A stretch of 64,000 nucleotides of DNA from Sphingobacteriales bacterium TSM_CSS. Lineage in GTDB: Bacteria > Bacteroidota > Bacteroidia > Chitinophagales > UBA2359. The translations under genes were made by a program, and so were the position numbers. The DNA lies in the NCBI GenBank assembly GCA_002212985.1, contig NBMY01000072.1:1-64000 (forward strand), given 5' to 3'. Each line of letters starts with the position of its first letter. The first letter of the stretch is position 1. The notes below the pieces were generated by a model. It was not told where the DNA came from and did not search any database. It worked only from the letters and a program-made list of their open reading frames with translations. This document shows positions 17,569 through 26,280 of this stretch, piece after piece.

Positions 17569-19362
17569 TTATTGTTTATGGTTGTTGCTATTTTTAAATC
17601 TGAAAGGTTGGTACTCCACACCGCCACCGGTAAAACCGGCATTTTTGTAAAACTCTACAAAGGTAAGCCTAATGGGGTGAACAAATGAACTTAGCGCCGA
17701 AATGCCAAAATTTAATCCATGCCCCAGCAGCAAAATAACTATGAAAAACAACTCGCCCAGAACAGGCGGCAATGTCAAAGCGCTAAGGGCAATAGTATTA
17801 ACCACAAATCCCAGCGTTGCCGATGATAAACCCAACGCAAACAGCCGAACATACGACAAAACATCGCCAAACAGGCCGGTAATGCCATATAAATCCCACA
17901 GGCCAAGCCCTATGCGTTTCAATATACCCGCATTGGGGTCGCTAAACACAATAACACAAAACAGTGCAAGGCCCAAAAGCAGATAAGCAGGCAGCGTATA
18001 GGCGGTAAATATATACAGTAAACCGCCGGCAATGCCCAATATCCAGCCCAAAGGCGAAATGGCAAATTGCGCTCCTTTTTGCACCCAGTTGTTGGCTGCC
18101 CTAAGCGCCATGCCAAATACAATTTGAACCAGCCCTATGATGAGCGATACATTAAACAGACTGTTTACGTTGATGAAATACGTTTTTACCTCTGTTAAAA
18201 ACCCGATATTGCTTTTTGCCAAGTCAATACCGGCTACCGTACCGGTAAGCAACCCGAAAGCAACGGCGGCCGCCCCCAGTAACTGAGCAAGGGTAAACAG
18301 CGGTCGCATTTGGCTATATTGTTTTTTGTATTTAAGCACGGTAACGGCTGCCATAATGAGCAGGCCATAAGCCACATCGCCTAAGCACATACCAAAAAAC
18401 AGCATGAAAAAAGGCGCAAAAAATGGGGTAAGGTCAATTTCTGTATAAGCGGGCAGCGAAAACAGGTTTACCACCGGGTGAAAGAGTGCCGCAAACCGGT
18501 TATTTTCGAGCAAAACGGGTACCCGATCGTTTGTATCGGGTTTTTGCTCTACCCAAACCATTTGCAATTGGTTCAGCAATGCAAGCAGTTGTGTTCTGTT
18601 TTTTTGAGGAACCCATGCTTGCAGCAGCATGAGCTTGCCATCTGCTTCGGGGCGCGTGTTTTGCAGGGCATTTTCGCGGGCCAGTTCATTTTCGAGGTCA
18701 TCGGCAAATTGGTGCAGCAGGTTGCAATGGGTTGCCAGCCTGTTAAATTCCATATTCACCTCCTCAAAACCGACATTTACTTCGGCAAATTTTTGGTAAA
18801 GGGTTTCTATGTTGGCGGCGGGCAAGTGTTGCAACTCAGCGCCGTGTAAAAGGGGCGGCAATTCCAGTTCTGAAATAAGTACGAAGTATAGTTTGCCTTT
18901 GTGTCGGTTTATAATGGCAATTTTATGGTTTTTGCTCCAGATGAGCCGGTAATCCTGTTCGGCACAATGAAAAAAATGAAAAAATACGCGGCGGTTTTGG
19001 AGCAGTTCAATAATATCTGCCGGCACATTGCCCCATGGTTCTAATGCTGCAATTTGGGTTTGCAGTTCTTTTTTATGTTTTTTAAGTTCTGTTTCTCTTT
19101 GTAAAAGGGTTTCAAATTGTTCCAAAAGTTGTTCGCTGCCCAAAAACGGCACATTTTCGGCTTGGGAAACAGTTCTTTTGCTTAAAAGCGCCAGAGCTTC
19201 ATGAACTTTGTGTAATTGCCGTAGCAATTTTTCTGCCTGTGCCGAAAGTTGAGTATTTACCGTTTCAATATGCACCAATCCCAGCCGGTGCAGTTGTTCC
19301 AGAAACCGGTTATAATCGGCATGATATACCACAAAGGCATATTTAAGCATGGGGGCAATCAT
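17569..19362 (-). CDS. ntpI: V-type ATPase subunit I (a-subunit, stator/ion channel)
   Basis: The 597-residue membrane stator subunit that forms the ion half-channels against the K ring. The N-terminal half (about 1-300) is soluble with coiled-coil stretches. The C-terminal half (about 300-590) holds seven or so transmembrane helices, beginning near PFFAPFFMLFFGMCLGD and including SYVRLFALGLSSA, the segment with the essential Arg of the family. Gene lies 8 bases after subunit D and 12 before K, so all are one transcript. Confidence 0.94.
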   Translation of the reverse strand: MIAPMLKYAFVVYHADYNRFLEQLHRLGLVHIETVNTQLSAQAEKLLRQLHKVHEALALLSKRTVSQAENVPFLGSEQLLEQFETLLQRETELKKHKKELQTQIAALEPWGNVPADIIELLQNRRVFFHFFHCAEQDYRLIWSKNHKIAIINRHKGKLYFVLISELELPPLLHGAELQHLPAANIETLYQKFAEVNVGFEEVNMEFNRLATHCNLLHQFADDLENELARENALQNTRPEADGKLMLLQAWVPQKNRTQLLALLNQLQMVWVEQKPDTNDRVPVLLENNRFAALFHPVVNLFSLPAYTEIDLTPFFAPFFMLFFGMCLGDVAYGLLIMAAVTVLKYKKQYSQMRPLFTLAQLLGAAAVAFGLLTGTVAGIDLAKSNIGFLTEVKTYFINVNSLFNVSLIIGLVQIVFGMALRAANNWVQKGAQFAISPLGWILGIAGGLLYIFTAYTLPAYLLLGLALFCVIVFSDPNAGILKRIGLGLWDLYGITGLFGDVLSYVRLFALGLSSATLGFVVNTIALSALTLPPVLGELFFIVILLLGHGLNFGISALSSFVHPIRLTFVEFYKNAGFTGGGVEYQPFRFKNSNNHKQ

Positions 19363-19370
19363 ACAAACGT

Positions 19371-19961
19371 TTAAGTATTTTCTTTTTTTAGCTTAATAAG
19401 TTTTTGGGCGGCTTTTGCCAGGTGGTCTTCGTCTTCGAGGTAGCGTTTTATTTTTCTTATGGCTTCTTCGTGTTCGGGAATTTGCACCCTTTCATACAAG
19501 TGCAGTTTTTGGGTAGTTTTTTTTCGTTCGGTATCCAGCAGCTCTGCTTTTGTTTGGAGCAGGTGTATCTGTATTTGTTTTTCGGTCAAACTTTTAAGCA
19601 GTTCTATACCTTGTGCAAACCATAGCGGGCGGGTAAAAAAAGCTACCGGTGCCACTTCAAATTCGGTATGGTCATATTCGGGGCAGGCCACGCCGGCAAA
19701 TCTTACGGTTTGTGTATGCACTTGTTTTACTGTAAGCAGGTTGGGTTCCCATTCCTGCCACAGCGTCTCAAAAGCGGCATAACTGTTGAGTTCGTTTTGA
19801 TAATGTTGTCTGAGTTCGGCTGTTTTATGATGCAGCAATTTAACCTCATTCCGAAGGGCACTTTCTTTGGAACGTATGGTAGGTAAGGCTGCAAGGCGCA
19901 TTTTTAGCCCTTTTTCTACCTGTTGCAGCGATATTTTATTGTATTGAAATTGCAGTCGCAT
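19371..19961 (-). CDS. ntpD: V-type ATPase subunit D (central stalk)
   Basis: Central rotor shaft of the V1 sector, 196 residues, mainly two long helices (about 1-60 and 125-190) that form the antiparallel coiled coil inside the A3B3 ring, with a short domain between. The start overlaps the end of subunit B by 26 bases, which suggests translational coupling. Confidence 0.9.
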   Translation of the reverse strand: MRLQFQYNKISLQQVEKGLKMRLAALPTIRSKESALRNEVKLLHHKTAELRQHYQNELNSYAAFETLWQEWEPNLLTVKQVHTQTVRFAGVACPEYDHTEFEVAPVAFFTRPLWFAQGIELLKSLTEKQIQIHLLQTKAELLDTERKKTTQKLHLYERVQIPEHEEAIRKIKRYLEDEDHLAKAAQKLIKLKKENT

Positions 19962-21282
19962 CGTTATCTTTCCAATAAAGGTTTACCAATTCATCTTTTA
20001 CCGATACCTCTTCTTTGCGGAAAAACTGCCCGAAAAGTTGCCAAACGGTATCTAAAATAGCGTCCATAGGCAGGTTTACTTCAACCGACAGTAGTTGTTG
20101 GTTATAAGCCCGGGCAAATTGCAGCGTTCGAAGGTCGTAATCAGTGAGGTCGAAACCGTTTTCCATTTTTGTACGGGCTTCGGCGGCATCGGCATACAGG
20201 CGTATGGCGGCATTCATTACCTGTGGGTGGTCTTGCCTGGTTTTTTTGCCAATTACTAACTGTTTAAGCCTCGACAAGCTGCGGAACGGGTCAATAATTA
20301 CCTTTCCGGTTTCGGGGTCTTTGCGCAAAAACAGTTGCCCTTCAGTAATATAGCCCGTGTTATCGGGTATGGCGTGGGTTATATCGCCTTGGCTAAGGGT
20401 TGTTACGGCAATAATGGTAATAGAGCCGCCGTCTTTAAACTGTACGGCTTTTTCGTAAATTCGGGCCAAATCTGAGTATAAAGAGCCGGGCATACTATCT
20501 TTAGAGGGTATTTGGTCCATACGATTGGCTACAATGGCTAAAGCATCGGCATATAAAGTCATGTCGGTAAGCAATACCAGTACCTTTTCCTTGTGGTTTA
20601 CGGCAAAATACTCTGCAGCGGTAAGGGCTGAGTCGGGTATGAGCAAGCGTTCAACGGGCGGGTTTTCCGAGGTGTTTACAAAGGCAATAATTTTGTTTAA
20701 AGCGCCGGCTCTTCTGAACTCTTCTTTAAAATAGAGGTAGTCGTCGTGGGTTAGTCCCATACCGCCCAAAATAATTTTATCGGCATTGGCACGCAGGGCT
20801 ACGGTGGCCATAACCTCGTTGTAGGGTTGGTCGGGGTCGGCAAAGAAGGGTATTTTTTGTCCTGCCACTAAGGTATTGTTAAGGTCAATGCCTGCAATAC
20901 CGGTAAAAATGGGAATATTGGGTTGCCTGCGCCGCACGGGGTTTACCGATGTGCTGCCGGTTTCGGTTTCAATACCTTCAATTTCGGGTCCGCCGTCAAC
21001 AGGGCGGCCGTAGGCATCTAAAAATCGTCCGTTGAGTTTTTCGCTTACTGCCAAAGAGGGAGCCTGCCCCAAAAACACCACTTCGGCATAGTTTGAAATG
21101 CCTTCGGCGCCGGCAAAAACCTGAAGGGTTACCTCAGAACCTTTAATTTTTACCACCTGCGCCAACCTGCCGTCAACCAGCGCCAGTTCTTCGTAACCTA
21201 TTTCGCTGGCCAGAAGCATACAGGTAGCTTTGGTTACGTTTTCTATTTTGGTAATTCGTTTTTGAAAGGGTTTCAGTTTCAT
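19936..21282 (-). CDS. ntpB: V-type ATPase subunit B
   Basis: Non-catalytic nucleotide-binding-fold subunit of the V1 head, 448 residues. It lacks a P-loop, as expected for B. Typical segments include PFFADPDQPYNEV near 145-157, LLTDMTLYADAL near 237 and PGSLYSDLARIYE near 265, the last contributing the arginine to the catalytic interface. It follows subunit A by 11 bases. Confidence 0.95.
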   Translation of the reverse strand: MKLKPFQKRITKIENVTKATCMLLASEIGYEELALVDGRLAQVVKIKGSEVTLQVFAGAEGISNYAEVVFLGQAPSLAVSEKLNGRFLDAYGRPVDGGPEIEGIETETGSTSVNPVRRRQPNIPIFTGIAGIDLNNTLVAGQKIPFFADPDQPYNEVMATVALRANADKIILGGMGLTHDDYLYFKEEFRRAGALNKIIAFVNTSENPPVERLLIPDSALTAAEYFAVNHKEKVLVLLTDMTLYADALAIVANRMDQIPSKDSMPGSLYSDLARIYEKAVQFKDGGSITIIAVTTLSQGDITHAIPDNTGYITEGQLFLRKDPETGKVIIDPFRSLSRLKQLVIGKKTRQDHPQVMNAAIRLYADAAEARTKMENGFDLTDYDLRTLQFARAYNQQLLSVEVNLPMDAILDTVWQLFGQFFRKEEVSVKDELVNLYWKDNDATAISIQ

Positions 21283-21293
21283 GCAGCAACTAC

Positions 21294-23075
21294 TTATGGG
21301 TTGTTTTGCAAAGCAAGGTGTAGGGTAATAAGTTGGTTCACTTCATCGGAATAGCTGTTGAAGATATCGGATTTAAATTCGGAATAATTCATTTGCCGAA
21401 GGGTGTTGATTATTTTTTTAAAAAAGCTGCGGGTTTCCACAAAGTTAGCGAAAACAATATTTTTATTGCAAATATAAAGGCAAAGTCCGGTCATAAACTG
21501 CTGCCGGTGAAGCGGGGTAAGCTGGTCAACGGCATCAAAGGCATCTTGCTGCAGCAGTACAAAATCTATGAGTTCGGCGCGCCAGTAATGGAGGTGAAAG
21601 TCAATAGAAACACCGTCATCGCCCAGAATGTTAATTTGGTCGGCGGCTTCTTTACCTTTGAGGAGATAGTTTTTGAGTTGCTGCACTTGTTGCAGCCATT
21701 GGTTGCCGGCAATTTTTGCCATATAGGCGGCAAATTCGGGGTATTCGGTGTATTTAGAGTAGCTTTCTATGGGGTCAATGGCGGGGTATCGTTTGCTGTC
21801 GGCCCTGCGTTGCGACAGGGCATAAAAGCATCGGGTGGATTTTTTGGTAGCTTCGGTAACAGGTTCTTTAAAGTTTCCGCCTGCGGGCGAAACGGTTCCT
21901 ATAAAAGTTACGGAGCCGGTTTTGCCATTGTTGAGTTGTACTACTCCTGCACGGGCATAGAAGTTGGCAATTACGGCAGGCAGGTCAACGGGGTAAGCAT
22001 CGGGTCCGGGCAGGTCTTCGAGGCGGTTGGCCATTTCGCGCAAGGCCTGTGCCCATCTGGAGGTAGAGTCGGCCAGCAGCAGCACCCGCAAGCCCATATT
22101 GCGGTAATATTCGCAAATGGTCATGGCGGTATAAACCGATGCTTCCCTTGCCGAAACGGGCATACTGGAGGTATTGCCAATAATAACGGTGCGTTGTATA
22201 AGTTTGTTTCCGGTTCGGGGGTCAACCAGTTCGGGAAATTCGGCAAAGATGTCAACCAGTTCGTTGGCCCGTTCGCCGCAGGCTGCCACCACTACCACGT
22301 CGGCATCGGCTTGTTTGGCAATAGATTGCTGCAACACGGTTTTACCGCACCCGAACGGACCCGGAATAAAACCGGTACCGCCTTCGAGCATGGGGTGCAG
22401 GGTATCCATGATTCGGATACCGGTTTCGAGCAACTTTTGGGGGCGTAATTTTTGTCGATAGGCTCGTAGGGGCAGTTTGACGGGCCATTTGCGCACCATG
22501 TTTAGGGGGTGTTCTTTGCCGTTGTGATCGGCAAGAATGGCAATGGTTTCTTGTATGGTGTATTGCCCTGGCGGCGCAATCCATTGCAGGGTAAAGCGTT
22601 GCTGCCAGTCAAAAGGCACCATAATCATGTGTTGCAACCCGTGTTCGGGCACTTTACCCAGCCAATCGCCTACGCTAAGTACTGCGCCGGGTTGGGTCAG
22701 CGGTTCAAACTGCCAGAGTTGGGTATCGTTTAAAGGGTAGGCCTGTTTGCCCCGTTGCAGAAAGAGACCTTCCAGTTTATCGAGGTCGTTTTGGAGCCCG
22801 TCGTAATTTTTTGAAAGCAGCCCCGGGCCAAGATACACCTCCAACATACTGCCCGAAAAAGCAACTTCTGCGCCGCATTGCAGACCGCGCGTACTGTCGA
22901 ACACCTGTGCAAATACGGTATTGCCGCTAATTTTAATTACTTCGGCAATCAGTTTTTCATCTTCGGCACCGGTGCTTAGGTAGCAAATTTCGTTTTGGCG
23001 CACAGGCCCGTTTGGTTCAATAAGAACCAAATTGGCAATAATACCTTTAATTTTGCCGGTGGTGGTAGTGGTCAT
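21294..23075 (-). CDS. ntpA: V-type ATPase subunit A (catalytic)
   Basis: Catalytic subunit of the V1 head, 593 residues, hydrolysing or making ATP. The P-loop GPFGCGKTV is near 238-246, followed by AACGERANELVD near 264. The bulge (non-homologous) region typical of A subunits precedes the P-loop. Its ATG overlaps the stop of the preceding DUF2764 gene by four bases (ATGA type), again indicating coupled translation. Confidence 0.96.
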   Translation of the reverse strand: MTTTTTGKIKGIIANLVLIEPNGPVRQNEICYLSTGAEDEKLIAEVIKISGNTVFAQVFDSTRGLQCGAEVAFSGSMLEVYLGPGLLSKNYDGLQNDLDKLEGLFLQRGKQAYPLNDTQLWQFEPLTQPGAVLSVGDWLGKVPEHGLQHMIMVPFDWQQRFTLQWIAPPGQYTIQETIAILADHNGKEHPLNMVRKWPVKLPLRAYRQKLRPQKLLETGIRIMDTLHPMLEGGTGFIPGPFGCGKTVLQQSIAKQADADVVVVAACGERANELVDIFAEFPELVDPRTGNKLIQRTVIIGNTSSMPVSAREASVYTAMTICEYYRNMGLRVLLLADSTSRWAQALREMANRLEDLPGPDAYPVDLPAVIANFYARAGVVQLNNGKTGSVTFIGTVSPAGGNFKEPVTEATKKSTRCFYALSQRRADSKRYPAIDPIESYSKYTEYPEFAAYMAKIAGNQWLQQVQQLKNYLLKGKEAADQINILGDDGVSIDFHLHYWRAELIDFVLLQQDAFDAVDQLTPLHRQQFMTGLCLYICNKNIVFANFVETRSFFKKIINTLRQMNYSEFKSDIFNSYSDEVNQLITLHLALQNNP

Positions 23076-23923
23076 AGGGTAGAAGCCGGTTGTTGGTAAA
23101 TGGATGAAATAAGTTGGGAAACCAGCGCTGCGAGGTTTTTACTGGGTAAGTTTGCTGCCGATGCGGTATAGCCCGAATTGCGCAAGTGGTACCAACGCAG
23201 GGCAATTTGCTGCTGAAGCGCATACCCTATTACTTTTTCTATGCCAAAAAAGTAAAAAAACTGTTCGTTTTCAATAAATTGCCATTTCAGGTCATCGAGC
23301 ATTTTTTCGCGCTCCATGGGATTTTCGGTGTTCCATATGTCTGCTGTTTGAGTTACGGGTATAAGAGCTTCCTGTTCAGATAAGGCATTGTATTTACCAG
23401 TTAAGTATGCCACTTCTTCCTTGGCTACCAAGTGGTTTTGCATATCAGGCAGCCCATGCGTTGTATATTGAAGAAGTGAAAAATTAGTGAGTTCCAGTAC
23501 AAAGCGGCTCCATTTTTGCAAAAACGGGTTTTCACAGGTAAGTAAAAAACGGTGATAGTAGCCGGCAAGTGCTGTTTCGGCCTGTGCATAGGATTCCGTT
23601 TTGCCGTAGTGTTGCCACCATTGGGTAAAAAAATCGTCGAGGTAGGGGTTGGGCAGCCATTTAAGGGCAATAATTGTATGCAGTTCCTGTGGGGTATAAT
23701 TACCAGAGTGGTTGTATGGTTGTTGTCGGTTATACAATTGGTTGAGCAGGTTGGCATGGTCGGCAGGCATATAGGCCAGTTTCAGCAGGGCCAGGTCATT
23801 GGGGTGCATAAAATCGGCGTACTGCGTTGCCAGATTGCCTTCATCGGGCAATATACTACCATCGGCCATTAGGTTGGGCAGGCTACTTACCAACCCGTAA
23901 TAGTTGCGGGTTTGGCTACTCAT
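23072..23923 (-). CDS. DUF2764 protein of the V-type ATPase operon
   Basis: A 283-residue protein that occurs between subunits E and A in V-ATPase operons of Bacteroidota, Chlamydiae and spirochaetes. The start NYYGLVSSLPNLMADG is characteristic of DUF2764. The rest is helical with no signal peptide or membrane segment. By position and helical content it may serve as the central-axis C subunit, which is otherwise missing from the operon; this is inference. It overlaps E by 8 bases and A by 4 bases. Confidence 0.82.
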   Translation of the reverse strand: MSSQTRNYYGLVSSLPNLMADGSILPDEGNLATQYADFMHPNDLALLKLAYMPADHANLLNQLYNRQQPYNHSGNYTPQELHTIIALKWLPNPYLDDFFTQWWQHYGKTESYAQAETALAGYYHRFLLTCENPFLQKWSRFVLELTNFSLLQYTTHGLPDMQNHLVAKEEVAYLTGKYNALSEQEALIPVTQTADIWNTENPMEREKMLDDLKWQFIENEQFFYFFGIEKVIGYALQQQIALRWYHLRNSGYTASAANLPSKNLAALVSQLISSIYQQPASTL

Positions 23924-24536
23924 TGTTTCTGAAAATTTTGGCTATTTCGGGGTGCATGAAATTGCCGATATAGGTTTTAAAATCTTCATCGGTGAAAGAA
24001 ATTACATAGTTTTGCCCGGTTTTACCAATTTTAAACCCCGAAGCAATACTTTTATCGGGCAAAATAACCGGTTCCTGCTCCAGTACAGCGGCAATTTGCT
24101 TGGCCAGAATATTGGCAATATAAATTTCCTTATCAGGCGCTACCCGAATGGTAATTTGCCCTTTTCCACCTTCAAAAAGCTGCTTTACCACTTCGGGTAG
24201 CAGTGCGGCAATGGTTTCGTTGCTGTTAAGCGCCAGTTCAACGGGCAGGTCAATTGCTTTTTGTTTAATTAAACCCGCAATATCTTGTTTCAGTTTTTCC
24301 AATGCGCGGGTAATGACCAGTTGCAACTCTGCGTGGGTTCGGTTTTTGAGTGCTTCGGCATCGACCTGTGTCTGGGTTAGCAGAGTTTGTTTTTCGATTT
24401 CGGCCTGTTGTATAATGTCGGCGGCCTGCATTTGGGCTTTTTGTAAAATTTCTGCCGCTTCAAGTTCAGCTTTTTCAATGCCTTCTTCGTATAATTTGCG
24501 TGCTATTTGCTGCAATTTTTGCTCCATAACCAACAA
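23916..24536 (-). CDS. ntpE: V-type ATPase subunit E (peripheral stalk)
   Basis: First gene of the operon, 206 residues. The N-terminal 90 residues are a charged, Ala/Glu/Gln-rich helix for the peripheral stalk coiled coil. The C-terminal domain (about 110-206) is the globular part that caps the A3B3 head. No separate G/H stalk partner, F subunit or C subunit gene is found in the operon. No clear promoter consensus is seen upstream; the 126-base gap to the next gene is otherwise empty. Confidence 0.88.
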   Translation of the reverse strand: MLVMEQKLQQIARKLYEEGIEKAELEAAEILQKAQMQAADIIQQAEIEKQTLLTQTQVDAEALKNRTHAELQLVITRALEKLKQDIAGLIKQKAIDLPVELALNSNETIAALLPEVVKQLFEGGKGQITIRVAPDKEIYIANILAKQIAAVLEQEPVILPDKSIASGFKIGKTGQNYVISFTDEDFKTYIGNFMHPEIAKIFRNNE

Positions 24537-24662
24537 CGACTTAGTTTGGCACTAAAGTAGTTTATTTACAAGAATAATTTGCCCATTTGTTTGCAATTTT
24601 TTCAATCTAATGATGGCCTTATATTCATAAACAGAGGCCCGGAGTTGAAACGGGCAAGGCGG

Positions 24663-25517
24663 CTAAGGTTGTTGCTGTTGTGGTTTAAGAAAGACAAACC
24701 AATATACCAGCCCAACCAAAACTGCTCCGCCCATAATGTTGCCTATGGTAACGGGCAGCAAATTGCCGGTTATAAAACGTTCCCAGTTTAGGGAGGTGTA
24801 ATTTTGGGCAGTAGCGTTAATATGTGTCCAAAAATCGGCATCGGCATGTTGTTTCAGCAAAATACCCATGGGTATAAAATACATGTTGGCAATACTATGT
24901 TCAAAACCGGCAGCCACAAAGGCAGTAATGGGGTAAACTATGGCTGCAATTTTACCTGTTAACGACCTGGCGCTGAAACTAAGCCAAACTGCTAAACATA
25001 CCAGTATGTTGCATAAAATGCCCAATGCTATTGCCTGAACAAAACCCAGTTCGCATTTTGCTTTGGCAATGGCCAGCATATTGGCGCCCACCACGCCGTT
25101 TCCAAAAGCATACTGCCCCGAAAGGTACATGAGCGCCACCATAGAAAAAGCACCTGCAAGGTTGCCTATATACACCAGCGCCCAGTTTTTTAATACCTGT
25201 GCGGTTTTTATTTTGTGGTTTGCCCATGCCATAATTATAAGGTTGTTGCCGGTAAACAACTCGGCGCCGCCGGCTATTACCAGCACCAGCCCCAAACTAA
25301 AAACCAAGCCACCCAAAAGTTTGGTAACGCCAAAGGGTAGGGTAGAGCCGGCTGTAACTGTGGTAGAAAATACAGCTCCCAGAGCTATAAAGGAACCAGC
25401 CAATACCGATAACATAAGCGTTTTTACAAATGGCATATTGGCTTTGGCAACACCTACCTGTTCGGCTTTTTTGGCCATTTCGGCAGGTAATAGCGAGTCT
25501 ATCATTTCTTCCTGCAT
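24663..25517 (-). CDS. Formate/nitrite transporter family channel (FocA/NirC type)
   Basis: Inner-membrane channel for formate, nitrite or a similar monovalent anion, 284 residues with six predicted transmembrane helices. Recognisable segments are GSFIALGAVFSTTV near 36-49, GGAELFTGNNLIIMAW near 103-118, and a C-terminal NLLPVTIGNIMGGAVLV near 255-271. The substrate cannot be assigned, since no formate or nitrite enzyme gene is adjacent. The first residues (MQEEM) allow a start four residues later. Confidence 0.87.
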   Translation of the reverse strand: MQEEMIDSLLPAEMAKKAEQVGVAKANMPFVKTLMLSVLAGSFIALGAVFSTTVTAGSTLPFGVTKLLGGLVFSLGLVLVIAGGAELFTGNNLIIMAWANHKIKTAQVLKNWALVYIGNLAGAFSMVALMYLSGQYAFGNGVVGANMLAIAKAKCELGFVQAIALGILCNILVCLAVWLSFSARSLTGKIAAIVYPITAFVAAGFEHSIANMYFIPMGILLKQHADADFWTHINATAQNYTSLNWERFITGNLLPVTIGNIMGGAVLVGLVYWFVFLKPQQQQP

Positions 25518-25597
25518 GGATGTTTTGAATTGAGTTTGAAAAAAAATCCCTGTTCAAAGGGTTTGGGGTGAGCATAGCGAAGTCCGACTTAATACTG

Positions 25598-25605
25598 CAA
25601 AAGTA
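25598..25605 (-). promoter_or_regulatory. Promoter -7 element of the formate/nitrite channel
   Basis: Reverse strand TACTTTTG; transcription near 25594 gives a leader of about 75 nt. Confidence 0.4.
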
Positions 25606-25704
25606 AGCAATATTTGTTATGTGCAGTCATCCCCAAAGTTATAAAAGTAAGGGTACAATGTTCTTTGGTACTATTGCTCCCATCAATTTGCAGTTATTGC
25701 TGTT

Positions 25705-26250
25705 TTATCTAAGCCGTTTTTGCAGGTGAATGCGGTAATTGGCAAGTGTTTGGGCGGGTTTTACCTTAACTATTTTAAACCCGTTGCCTATTGCAAACAG
25801 CAGCATGTTGGCAAACCGGTTACGTGTTTTAAACACAAGGCGGGTATAACCGTTTTGTTTTGCCCATTTTTCTTGTTCCTTTGCAAGTGCGCGGGCTATA
25901 CCCATGCGCCGGTATTGCGGCAGCACTGCGCCCATAAAACTGTAGAAGGTGCGGTTGTTGTAGCGCTGGTACCCTGCTTTAAAACCGGCAGGTTGGCCGT
26001 TTACCCATGCAATGAGTATAAGATGCACTTTGTTTTGCATTCGGTTTTGATACAACTGTATTTCAGCTTCTGCAGTAAGCGGGGCGTATTGAAATTCGGG
26101 TATTTGCTGCGAAATGGCAACAGCTTCTTCAATAGTGCCGGTGGTAATGGTTGGGGCGTTACTGGTACTCATGTCAACAAGGGGCATATGCTTTTTTGAA
26201 GCTAAAACACTGTATTGTTCCGATGCGGGTTTTGCTAACAATTCCCGCAT
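25705..26250 (-). CDS. GNAT-family N-acetyltransferase
   Basis: A 181-residue protein with the GNAT acetyl-CoA-binding motif: beta strand AGFKAGYQ near 88, then VLPQYRRMGIARALAKEQE near 109-127 (the Q/RxxGxA pyrophosphate loop), and a final motif with NGFKIVKVKP near 155-165. Substrate unknown. The N-terminus is uncertain: internal Met residues at 22 and 27 are also possible. It begins only 30 bases after the alpha-2-macroglobulin stop on the same strand, so it is probably in that transcript. Confidence 0.75.
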   Translation of the reverse strand: MRELLAKPASEQYSVLASKKHMPLVDMSTSNAPTITTGTIEEAVAISQQIPEFQYAPLTAEAEIQLYQNRMQNKVHLILIAWVNGQPAGFKAGYQRYNNRTFYSFMGAVLPQYRRMGIARALAKEQEKWAKQNGYTRLVFKTRNRFANMLLFAIGNGFKIVKVKPAQTLANYRIHLQKRLR

Positions 26251-26280
26251 CGGAATAATACAGACTCGGTACAGGGCAGT

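Noticed and set aside
21333-22448. 371-codon open frame on the plus strand opposite ntpA
   Set aside because: It lies entirely antisense to the strongly conserved ntpA and has a Gly/Phe/His-rich translation with no family pattern. It is a by-product of codon use on the opposite strand.
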